Below the pieces are notes generated by a model. The model had not been told where the DNA came from. It made no database searches and saw only the letters and a list, made by a program, of their open reading frames with translations. The translations under genes were made by a program, and so were the position numbers. From positions 1 to 14,002 of the forward strand of contig USMR01000006.1 in assembly GCA_900555815.1 (NCBI GenBank): a stretch of DNA of 14,002 nucleotides, in the 5' to 3' direction. Origin of the DNA: an uncultured Collinsella sp. (GTDB lineage: Bacteria; Actinomycetota; Coriobacteriia; Coriobacteriales; Coriobacteriaceae). Positions 8,512 through 14,002 of the stretch are shown here, in pieces (the stretch's first letter is position 1; each line of letters starts with the position of its first letter).

Positions 8512-9269
8512 AGCGAGACCGCCTTCATCAAGCGCCTGTAATACTCTTTTAGGGACGACGCCTCATCCCTTATGACGTCCATCGATTCCTTTTTCAGCAG
8601 TTCGCCGTCATGAATAAACACGCAACTTGTTGCAACTGATGCCAACTCATCCAAATCATGGCTAGAGACGAGCATGGTCTTACCCTGTTCTCGATTCAAT
8701 CGACCGATAAGGGCCCATATACTCTCGATGCCCAGCGGGTCCAATCCATTTGCCGGCTCATCGAAAATTAGTACGTCGGTGTCGCCCAACAAAGCCGTAG
8801 CTATATCCAGCCGCCGTTTCATTCCCAGAGAAAAACTGTTCACGCTCTTTTTCTCTTCGACGTCCAGCCCGACTAGGCTCAAAACGCGAGGAATCTCACG
8901 ATTCGCATCAAGCCCCCATTCCGCACATCGGATCCGAAGATTCTCAGCCGCACTGAGGGATTGGTATGCTCCGCAGGAATCTGGCACATAGCCGACACGC
9001 GTCCGCATCAGGCTCAGCTCTTTTTTCGACTTGCCCCCAAAGAGCTCCACGCTCCCCGACGACGGCTCGCAGAGGCCCAAGACGATTTTAATAAGCGTGC
9101 TTTTGCCCGCACCGTTTGCACCAACAAGGGCAAGGAGCTCAGACTGATGCACCTCGAAGGAAACGTCATGCAAAACGCGCCGTTTCCCGTAGCGCTTTGA
9201 CACCTTTGATAACTTTATCGCTGATGCGTTCATCGGCCTCCCGTTCTGCTTGATAGCAAAACCGCTCAT
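8508..9269 (-). CDS. ABC exporter ATP-binding protein (LanF/BcrA-like)
   Basis: 253-residue ATPase of the bacitracin/lantibiotic-resistance type. Walker A is GANGAGKST (50-58), signature FSLGMKRRLDIATALL (146-161), Walker B VLIFDEPANGLDP (166-178), and switch His204 in VSSHDLDE. At the Q-loop the sequence is VGYVPDSCGAY, with Asp97 where importers have Gln. Lantibiotic-immunity ATPases are known for an acidic E-loop here, which supports an exporter or immunity role. GAAGGA upstream of the first ATG fits this start; an internal ATG at codon 13 has GGGAGG only 3 bases ahead and is less likely. It is the first gene of a three-gene minus-strand operon with two permeases. No structural peptide gene is seen nearby, so the function may be resistance or sensing rather than self-immunity. 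Confidence 0.88.
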   Translation of the reverse strand: MSGFAIKQNGRPMNASAIKLSKVSKRYGKRRVLHDVSFEVHQSELLALVGANGAGKSTLIKIVLGLCEPSSGSVELFGGKSKKELSLMRTRVGYVPDSCGAYQSLSAAENLRIRCAEWGLDANREIPRVLSLVGLDVEEKKSVNSFSLGMKRRLDIATALLGDTDVLIFDEPANGLDPLGIESIWALIGRLNREQGKTMLVSSHDLDELASVATSCVFIHDGELLKKESMDVIRDEASSLKEYYRRLMKAVSL

Positions 9270-9304
9270 ATCGTTCCTTCTTTCCTTTATCGTTTTTCAT
9301 AGTT

Positions 9305-9336
9305 GTTATTGTTTTTCGATAACTCATATTTGTCAA
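9305..9336 (-). promoter_or_regulatory. Putative promoter and operator of the exporter operon
   Basis: On the minus strand TTGACA (9336-9331) and AACAAT (9313-9308) are 17 bp apart, giving a perfect -35 and a 4/6 -10, about 40 bp before the ATPase start. A GTTAT/ATAAC inverted repeat (9305-9309 and 9319-9323) overlaps the -10. The 12-mer at 9308-9319 matches 10 of 12 bases of the arm of the palindrome before the DUF2975-like gene. Confidence 0.5.
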
Positions 9337-9344
9337 GGTAATCT

Positions 9345-9376
9345 AAAAGAAAGAACCCGTGTTAGACACGGGCCCC
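9345..9376 (-). terminator. Terminator of the DUF2975-like/XRE pair
   Basis: On the minus strand CCCGTGT and ACACGGG (9372-9366 and 9362-9356) form a 7-bp stem with a 3-base loop, followed by TTCTTTCTTTT. It lies 38 bp after the stop of the XRE gene and before the exporter promoter, so the two operons are separate transcription units. Confidence 0.75.
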
Positions 9377-9413
9377 TTTACGCTGATATTTCGTTATAGT
9401 TGTTCGCTTTATG

Positions 9414-9743
9414 CTACTCGTCGCTCAAATCTACAGCAAAGACTGATGTCGGAAGCAACGCCTCATTGCCTCCGCCGTCCCGCATCTGCCTCACGACATT
9501 TTTTGCACGCTCAACAATAAGCTCCTCAAGCTCTTTCTCGCTCACGCGCTGAATAATATCTCCCGGTTGACAGTCAAGTTCATCGCAAATATCGAGAAGC
9601 GTCTTAAGGCGAATAGCTTTAATTTTTCCGTTTCTTAGCTTAGAAATATTAGCCGGAGTATGCCCCGTGGCACGAATCAGATCAGCACTGGTCTTTCCGG
9701 TCTTAAGTAGCTGCGTCTCAAGCTCGATGATGAGATAGCTCAT
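9414..9743 (-). CDS. XRE-family transcriptional regulator (YozG-like)
   Basis: 109-residue DNA-binding protein. Its helix-turn-helix is around residues 16-45: TSADLIRATGHTPANISKLR, then NGKIKAIRLKTLLDICDELDC. The following CQPGDII is the hallmark end of the Cro/C1 YozG-type domain, which is normally about 70 residues. The remaining ~40 residues are a charged tail without recognised motifs. GGAGG 4 bases before the ATG supports the start. The gap to the upstream DUF2975-like gene is only 8 bp, so the two are co-transcribed. DUF2975 membrane proteins and YozG-like regulators are commonly found as neighbours, and the membrane partner may control the regulator. Likely targets are its own promoter and perhaps the exporter operon, through a shared motif. 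Confidence 0.88.
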   Translation of the reverse strand: MSYLIIELETQLLKTGKTSADLIRATGHTPANISKLRNGKIKAIRLKTLLDICDELDCQPGDIIQRVSEKELEELIVERAKNVVRQMRDGGGNEALLPTSVFAVDLSDE

Positions 9744-9751
9744 GCTTCCTC

Positions 9752-10312
9752 CTACACAAGCTCGTCAGACTGCTCTTGGAGCAGCGAGGCATAACTCCAG
9801 ATCACCGAGATACACAGACAGACAGCCGCGCCGATAAGCGACCCCGCATCAAAGGCAACGCCTTGGCAAATCTCAATAACGAAGGAATGAGGCACGACGT
9901 AAAGCTCCAGCCCACCAATGGTAAGATTGACCGATCCGTAGGCACCAATAAGCGAAACCGCGGCGTTAACAGCAAAGGCAAGCGCAAGAACACGGATAAG
10001 CCGCACATGCGTCTTGGTAAAGGGCGAGACGCCTCGCGAGATGTTACGGCTGATCCCACACAGAACGACAAGCGAAATACCCACGACGAGTGCCAGGCAC
10101 AGTCCGCTTGGGATAACGATGCACCCGCCATCGAGAAGCGTCACGACGCCGAAAGAATCGACAGAGGCAACGTTTGCAACCGCATACCAGATCACGTAAA
10201 CAACCAACGCGGCAAAAGCGACGAGCATCCCTGCAAAAACGGCTGCCATGCAAAAGCCAAGCTTCCTGATATTTTCGCCCGCTTTGGCCATACGCTGAAC
10301 GCTGTTAGACAT
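9752..10312 (-). CDS. DUF2975-like membrane protein
   Basis: 186-residue membrane protein with four hydrophobic segments (about residues 17-43, 65-85, 100-125 and 150-178). The loop RNISRGVSPFTKTHVRLIRV, between segments two and three, resembles the conserved (G/E)-x-PF-x-x-x-x-x-x-L-R region of DUF2975. Function is unknown. The frame stays open to 10474, but the chosen ATG at 10312 has GAGGGTGAG directly upstream, whereas the longer form would run through the palindrome and has no membrane-protein character in its first 54 residues. It is the first gene of a pair with the XRE regulator. A 12-bp-arm palindrome 21 bp upstream is a likely operator. Confidence 0.75.
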   Translation of the reverse strand: MSNSVQRMAKAGENIRKLGFCMAAVFAGMLVAFAALVVYVIWYAVANVASVDSFGVVTLLDGGCIVIPSGLCLALVVGISLVVLCGISRNISRGVSPFTKTHVRLIRVLALAFAVNAAVSLIGAYGSVNLTIGGLELYVVPHSFVIEICQGVAFDAGSLIGAAVCLCISVIWSYASLLQEQSDELV

Positions 10313-10333
10313 ACACTCACCCTCATCGACTCT

Positions 10334-10365
10334 ATCGTTATTCGAACAGTTTATCGAACAACGAT
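10334..10365 (-). promoter_or_regulatory. Palindromic operator upstream of the DUF2975-like/XRE pair
   Basis: ATCGTTATTCGA (10334-10345) and TCGAACAACGAT (10354-10365) form an inverted repeat, 11 of 12 pairs matching, with an 8-bp spacer. It is 21 bp before the start codon, where the promoter should lie. It is a good candidate site for a dimer of the downstream XRE protein; that link is inference. Confidence 0.6.
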
Positions 10366-10454
10366 ATTGATTGCATGCGGAAAGCCCCGCCAGTGCGCAT
10401 AGGCCATTTACTAACCCGGAGGGGTGAGCGTGGATTTTTGGACACATATCGAAC

Positions 10455-10518
10455 GAGAGTGGATAATCTCCCACTTTGAAGCCGCCACCGGGCCTAAAAC
10501 GGGAGATTATCCACTCTC
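10455..10518. repeat. Perfect 18-bp inverted repeat with 28-nt loop
   Basis: GAGAGTGGATAATCTCCC (10455-10472) and its exact reverse complement (10501-10518) flank a 28-nt loop. The left arm also contains a smaller AGTGG/CCACT inverted repeat. It starts 24 bp after the HPt stop on the minus strand, with no T run on either side, so it is not a classical terminator. Size and form suit a REPIN- or MITE-like element, but I saw no target-site duplication and no second copy in the window. Confidence 0.85.
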
Positions 10519-10542
10519 ATAGTCATCAAGGCTCGCAAGCCC

Positions 10543-10899
10543 TTATTCAGCCGCCTCGCGCAGGGCCGACATCGTAGCCGCATATTGCTGCTGCAACGCA
10601 TGCATTCCCTCGCGAGCGCCGTCAACGGTATCGGCGCCGCGCAGCACCTCGGTCACCACGACCGCCGGCTCGTACAGATTATCGAATCCCAGGTTCTGGC
10701 TCACGTCCTTGAGCGTGTGCGCTGCCATAAACGCACCTTCGGCGTCTCCCGCCGCCATGGCGGCCTCCAGCTTGTCCATGCTCTCGTCATCCAAAAACTT
10801 GAGGGCAAAGCGGGCAAGCATTTCCTCGCCCATCAGCCGAGCGCATGCGTCATCATAATTGGCGCCGATCTTCTCATACGCCTCACGCATGGAAATCAT
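10543..10899 (-). CDS. Stand-alone HPt (histidine phosphotransfer) protein
   Basis: 118-residue four-helix HPt protein. The phospho-accepting His is in AAHTLKDVSQNLGF, matching the HPt consensus AHTLKG-x-x-x-x-hG with Asp in place of the usual Gly after Lys. HPt proteins carry phosphate between a response-regulator receiver and a kinase or second receiver. The gene begins 23 bp after the REC/HD-GYP gene, so they are co-transcribed and the receiver of that protein is the probable partner. AAAGGAG 9 bases before the first ATG supports the start; a second ATG at codon 4 is possible. No histidine kinase is encoded in the window, so the phosphate source is elsewhere or the module works as a sink. 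Confidence 0.88.
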   Translation of the reverse strand: MISMREAYEKIGANYDDACARLMGEEMLARFALKFLDDESMDKLEAAMAAGDAEGAFMAAHTLKDVSQNLGFDNLYEPAVVVTEVLRGADTVDGAREGMHALQQQYAATMSALREAAE

Positions 10900-10922
10900 G
10901 GATTAAAACTCCTTTGGTCAAA

Positions 10923-12803
10923 CTAAATCGTGGGAAACGCGACGACGTCAGCGGGGCGCGCCAACGTCTCGGCGATACGGTCTTGCACCTCGAGCAGGCA
11001 GTCGAGCAACAGCGGGTTAAACTCACCGCACTTACCGTCCAAGATCATCTGGATCGCCTCCTTGTGCGGGATAGCGTCCTTGTACACGCGCACGCTCGTC
11101 AGAGCATCGTACACGTCGGCCACCGAAACCACCTGTGCGGCGATGGGAATCTGGTTGCCCTTAAGGCCATCGGGATAACCCTTGCCATCCCAGCGCTCGT
11201 GATGCCAACGCGCAATCTGGTACGCATATTCCACAAGCGCATTGCCGACGTGATGGCGGCTCAGCTCAAGCAACATGTCGGCGCCCATCGTGGTATGCGT
11301 CTTCATAATCTCGAACTCCTCGGGCGTAAGGCGCCCGGGCTTGTTGAGGATCGCATCGTCAATCGCCATCTTGCCAATATCGTGCAGCGCCGAAGCCAAG
11401 GCAATCGTGGAGCGCTCCTCATTGTCGAGGGAGATCGTGTCGCTACGCTGGACCAGGCAGTCAAGCAGCAGCTCGGTCAGCTTCTCGATGTTCCTAACGT
11501 GCCTGCCGCTCTCCCCGATGCAAAGCTCCATGACGCCGGCCATGATGTCGATGAGCATGCGACTGTTCTTGACGCGCTCGTTGTACTGCTGGAACAGCAG
11601 GCTCGTCAGGCGGCGCTGTTTGGCGTATAGGCGGATGGTGTTGCTTACACGGCGGCGCACGACACGGGAGTCAAACGGGCGGTTGATATAGTCCGAGGCG
11701 CCCAGCTCGTACGCGCGCAGAACCATATCATCGGAATCTTCGCTCGAAATCATGATGACGGGCAGATTGTCACTAACCGATCGGCGCGACAGATCGGCCA
11801 GCACCTCAAAGCCGCTTATACCCGGCATGACAATATCCAGCAGCACGAGCGACAACTCATCGCCATAGCGGTCGACCATGTCGAGCGCCGTACGACCGTT
11901 GGCGGCCTCGAGGATGCAATACTCGTCCTTGAGCATCTCGTTGAGAATGGCTCGGTTCATCTCGGAGTCATCGACAATAAGCACCAAAGGCTTTTCGCTT
12001 TGGAAGGCTTCGATGGAATCGGCATCGGTCACGACCGTACCGGCTTTTGCCTTAGCGCGGCTCAGTAACTGGACAGCGCGGCCAACGCCCTCATCGACCG
12101 TCTCGCCATGAATGCGAACGCCACCAACACATGCCGTCAAGCTCACGTACTCATGGCCCGGAACAATCGTGGCATGAACGGCATCGGACACCTGATGCAG
12201 GCGACGGGTGAAGTCATCGGAGGGAATATTGGGCATGACGACCACAAACTTGTCGCAGCCATAGCGTACGAGCTCGTCAGTCGAACGAATTCCGCTGCGT
12301 ATGGCTGTCGCCACAGCACCGAGCGCAAGGTCGCCGGCATGACGGCCACACGTATCGTTGAAGACCCTAAAATCATCAAGGTCAATCACCGCAACGCCGG
12401 CATTCATACGGGCGCTACGGAGCTTTTCCTCGTAATATCGGCGATTGCGCACGCTCGTCAGCACGTCGGTGTAGACAAGGTCCTCTTCTGCAGCCTCTTG
12501 CTCATCGATCGGACGCACCATCAGCAGGACGTGAGGCTCGCCCTCGACCTTCAGAGGGCGCAGGCGAGCGCGGTACTCGGTACCATCATTGAGCAGCTGC
12601 TCCGATACATCATCGGAACCTGCCAAGGCCTCAAGACTTGACTGACGCAGGCAAGGGCACCGATTGCCGGCGAGCAGGCAGTTGCGCTCGCTCTTAATCT
12701 GGTCGGCCGACAGCAAACGCACCACGGGGTAGGTCTTCGCGACACGGGCGACCTCGGCGGCAGCCTCCTCGTCGGTTAGATTGGCCTCGTGATTATTGAG
12801 CAT
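10923..12803 (-). CDS. PAS-like / degenerate GGDEF / receiver / HD-GYP signalling protein
   Basis: 626-residue cytoplasmic signalling protein with no transmembrane segment. Residues 1-110 form a PAS-like region with a Cys cluster (C42, C49, C51). Residues 113-260 are a GGDEF domain, with DLDDFRVFND and HAGD conserved, but the signature is GCDKF (182-186), so cyclase activity is probably lost. The I-site R-x-x-D (R173, D176) sits the correct five residues ahead. A receiver follows (272-395), with Asp278/Asp279, phospho-acceptor Asp323 in LLDIVMP, Ser353, and Arg375 where Lys is usual. The HD-GYP domain (415-605) has LHDIGK (His474, Asp475), HHERWDGKGYPDG and ADVYDALTS, so c-di-GMP phosphodiesterase activity is likely. 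AAAGGG 7 bases before the ATG fits the start. First gene of a pair with the HPt protein. Confidence 0.92.
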   Translation of the reverse strand: MLNNHEANLTDEEAAAEVARVAKTYPVVRLLSADQIKSERNCLLAGNRCPCLRQSSLEALAGSDDVSEQLLNDGTEYRARLRPLKVEGEPHVLLMVRPIDEQEAAEEDLVYTDVLTSVRNRRYYEEKLRSARMNAGVAVIDLDDFRVFNDTCGRHAGDLALGAVATAIRSGIRSTDELVRYGCDKFVVVMPNIPSDDFTRRLHQVSDAVHATIVPGHEYVSLTACVGGVRIHGETVDEGVGRAVQLLSRAKAKAGTVVTDADSIEAFQSEKPLVLIVDDSEMNRAILNEMLKDEYCILEAANGRTALDMVDRYGDELSLVLLDIVMPGISGFEVLADLSRRSVSDNLPVIMISSEDSDDMVLRAYELGASDYINRPFDSRVVRRRVSNTIRLYAKQRRLTSLLFQQYNERVKNSRMLIDIMAGVMELCIGESGRHVRNIEKLTELLLDCLVQRSDTISLDNEERSTIALASALHDIGKMAIDDAILNKPGRLTPEEFEIMKTHTTMGADMLLELSRHHVGNALVEYAYQIARWHHERWDGKGYPDGLKGNQIPIAAQVVSVADVYDALTSVRVYKDAIPHKEAIQMILDGKCGEFNPLLLDCLLEVQDRIAETLARPADVVAFPTI

Positions 12804-12827
12804 ATGGGGCCCTTTCGATAGCTTCGC

Positions 12828-12864
12828 ATAGTAGCGGTGGGTTCCAAATGTTACAAGGGTAACA
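12828..12864 (-). promoter_or_regulatory. Putative promoter and palindrome upstream of the HD-GYP gene
   Basis: On the minus strand TTGTAA (12856-12851) and TACTAT (12833-12828) are 17 bp apart and 25 bp before the start codon. A palindrome with TGTTAC/GTAACA arms and a 4-bp spacer (12849-12864) covers the -35, in a position suited to a regulator. Assigned by eye. Confidence 0.5.
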
Positions 12865-12933
12865 CCTTGCCAATGCAGGTAAGCACGTGAATGCCGTTAC
12901 ATTTTTATGAGTTGGCAGACGGCGCAATTGGAG

Positions 12934-12986
12934 CCGCAAACGTAAGGTTTTGAGCACGTTTGTTAACACGGCCGAAACGTTTGCGG
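12934..12986. repeat. Inverted and direct copies of ACGTTTGCGG-like half-sites
   Basis: CCGCAAACGT (12934-12943) is the exact reverse complement of ACGTTTGCGG (12977-12986). A partial third copy ACGTTTG lies at 12956-12962, 21 bp before the last one. They sit between the hydrolase stop (13016) and the HD-GYP promoter. No T run follows on the minus strand, so this reads more like a protein-binding cluster than a terminator. Confidence 0.55.
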
Positions 12987-13015
12987 ATGAAGCCTGTTTT
13001 GTTTTTTTGCAGCTG

Positions 13016-13813
13016 CTAGAACCCCAGGATGCCACGGACAGTCTGGGCAGCCGCTGCCGGGCGATCGCGCAGGCCGTTGTGCGCGCCGGGAATCGTTACG
13101 AGGGGGCAATCCAAAAGCTCAGCCGCCATCCTCGTACCCGCCTCGCGGGACGTGCCAATCGAAAGCTCGCCCAAAAGCACGGCGGCCACCGTTTTCGACG
13201 CGCGAACGCTATCCCAATCGGGGACGCAGGTCATAGTAATCCCGTATTCGTTCGCCATGAAACTGCGGCCGTTGCGCAGGGCATGTTTGGCTTCTGCCTC
13301 GGTTAACTTGGGGGCCTCAGGGTCCGAATCGCCGATGGCGCCCAGGAAGGCCCGTAATGCCCTGGAGACCTTTCCTGCGGCGATCATCTCGAGCAAAACC
13401 GGGGCCGCGCCCAGACCGGCACCCTCATCCGTCACGGCGGGTTCATGCAGAATCGCACGCGAGATTATGTCGGGGTTTGCACGGAGAAGCTCCAGGGCCA
13501 CCAGCGTACCGGCACTGTGCGCGAGCACGTTTACCGGAGCGCCAATATGCTCGATAACGGTCTGCAGGTCGGCGGCCTGGGCGGCGAGGTCGTAGCGTCC
13601 GTCTGCAGCGTCGCCACTCTCGCCGCAACCGCGGCGGTCGTAGGCAATGACGCGATAGTCACAGGCGAGCTCGCGGGCGATGGCGTCAAAGAAGACGCCG
13701 TCGACACAAGCGCCGTGCACGCACACCAAGGCGGGTGCATCGGACGATACAACCGGGCCAGCATACTCGCGGCAGGCGATCGTGGTGCCCGCATTCTCGA
13801 CCGTAAAATCCAT
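13016..13813 (-). CDS. Alpha/beta hydrolase fold protein
   Basis: 265-residue (from the chosen start) alpha/beta hydrolase. The oxyanion-side motif HG is in ALVCVHGACVDG (residues 29-40) and the strand YRVIAYDRRGCGES is typical of this fold. The nucleophile elbow is AHSAGT with Ser100, where the first position is Ala instead of the usual Gly. The catalytic His is His245 in PGAHNG near the C-terminus. The acid of the triad is probably in the segment before CPLVTIPGAH; I could not assign it. The reaction and substrate are unknown (esterase, thioesterase, haloperoxidase-like, or other). The frame is open to 13876 with possible ATGs at 13876, 13825 and 13813. None has a strong ribosome site; 13813 has GGGG 7 bases ahead. 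A GTTAA/TTAAC repeat lies just upstream. Appears monocistronic. Confidence 0.85.
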   Translation of the reverse strand: MDFTVENAGTTIACREYAGPVVSSDAPALVCVHGACVDGVFFDAIARELACDYRVIAYDRRGCGESGDAADGRYDLAAQAADLQTVIEHIGAPVNVLAHSAGTLVALELLRANPDIISRAILHEPAVTDEGAGLGAAPVLLEMIAAGKVSRALRAFLGAIGDSDPEAPKLTEAEAKHALRNGRSFMANEYGITMTCVPDWDSVRASKTVAAVLLGELSIGTSREAGTRMAAELLDCPLVTIPGAHNGLRDRPAAAAQTVRGILGF

Positions 13814-13838
13814 GTTGTGCCCCATCGTCTTGCGTTTT

Positions 13839-13852
13839 GTTAACAGATTAAC
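13839..13852. promoter_or_regulatory. GTTAA-CAGA-TTAAC palindrome upstream of the hydrolase
   Basis: A 14-bp sequence with 5-bp inverted arms and a 4-bp spacer lies 26 bp before the preferred ATG of the hydrolase, or inside the gene if the 13876 start were used. It may be an operator; the evidence is only position and symmetry. Confidence 0.3.
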
Positions 13853-13948
13853 TGTACCCGACCCGATACCTTTCATGACGCGGCATCGAAGGCAGAGTTA
13901 AAAAACGAAACCTGCAAAGCACAAGCCCGGACTATACGTTGGAGCCGA

Positions 13949-13957
13949 TGCTATGCT
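13949..13957 (+). promoter_or_regulatory. Putative extended -10 promoter for the gene leaving the window
   Basis: TG-C-TATGCT matches an extended -10 and sits 31 bp before the ATG at 13989. No convincing -35 was found. It faces away from the minus-strand hydrolase, so this is a divergent intergenic region. Confidence 0.35.
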
Positions 13958-13988
13958 TAAGGTTAATTGTCTTGAGGAGCTTTTACTT

Positions 13989-14002
13989 ATGTCTACGTTT
14001 CT
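13989..14002 (+). CDS. Start of an unidentified gene, cut by the window end
   Basis: ATG at 13989 preceded by GAGGAG (13974-13979) at a 9-base spacing, an excellent ribosome site. Only four full codons (MSTF) are visible, so no function can be given. It is divergent from the alpha/beta hydrolase. Confidence 0.6.

Noticed and set aside
9776..10402. 208-codon plus-strand frame opposite the DUF2975-like gene
   Set aside because: Charged low-complexity protein without motifs; the minus-strand membrane protein has a ribosome site and sensible hydrophobic segments.
10313..10474. 54-residue N-terminal extension of the DUF2975-like protein
   Set aside because: It would cross the palindromic operator and lacks a ribosome site, while the ATG at 10312 has an excellent one.
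10845..11630. 261-codon plus-strand frame opposite the HD-GYP domain (and 177 codons at 12108-12641)
   Set aside because: Both lie fully antisense to well-defined catalytic domains and show no family resemblance.
12849..12864. Possible seventh member of the 2053-2270 motif family (shares TGTTAC)
   Set aside because: Only the 6-base core is shared; the conserved AGATNGAGAC flank is absent.

Overview
The window looks like chromosomal DNA from a high-GC anaerobic actinomycete. A Coriobacteriia member close to Collinsella is my best guess. It rests on GC-rich codon use, an actinobacterial GluB/GluC/GluD-type glutamate transporter and the overall gene style; no rRNA or other marker is present, so it is inference.

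Layout. (1) 1-2036: a short leader, then a 593-residue thiamine-diphosphate enzyme resembling DXP synthase but altered in a substrate-site motif, closed by a strong terminator. (2) 2037-2453: a gene-free stretch holding three tandem ~80-bp units. Each unit carries two inverted copies of a palindromic motif with centres exactly 32 bp apart. A terminator-like hairpin and a promoter for the next gene follow. (3) 2454-6775: plus-strand cluster for a polar amino acid (probably glutamate) ABC importer: lipoprotein binding protein, two permeases, ATPase, then a peptidase C26 gamma-glutamyl hydrolase that could supply or recycle glutamate. (4) 6885-9269: minus-strand, visibly lower-GC ABC exporter operon (ATPase and two ABC-2-like permeases) resembling lantibiotic-immunity LanFEG/BcrAB systems, with no peptide gene seen. 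(5) 9414-10312: minus-strand pair of a DUF2975-like membrane protein and a YozG-like XRE regulator. The promoter regions of (4) and (5) share a 12-bp motif, which suggests the XRE protein controls both. (6) 10543-12803: minus-strand signalling pair, a PAS-like/degenerate GGDEF/REC/HD-GYP protein followed by a stand-alone HPt protein. An 18-bp perfect inverted repeat lies just downstream. (7) 13016-13813: alpha/beta hydrolase on minus. (8) 13989-14002: first codons of a plus-strand gene that runs off the window.

The most unusual signals are non-coding: the 80-bp-period palindrome array at 2053-2270, the 18-bp inverted repeat at 10455-10518, and the motif shared between the exporter promoter and the XRE-pair promoter. 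On the protein side, the DXS-like enzyme with a rewritten substrate motif and the GGDEF domain that has lost catalysis but kept an I-site are worth a look. I saw no tRNA, rRNA, CRISPR array, transposase or phage gene.
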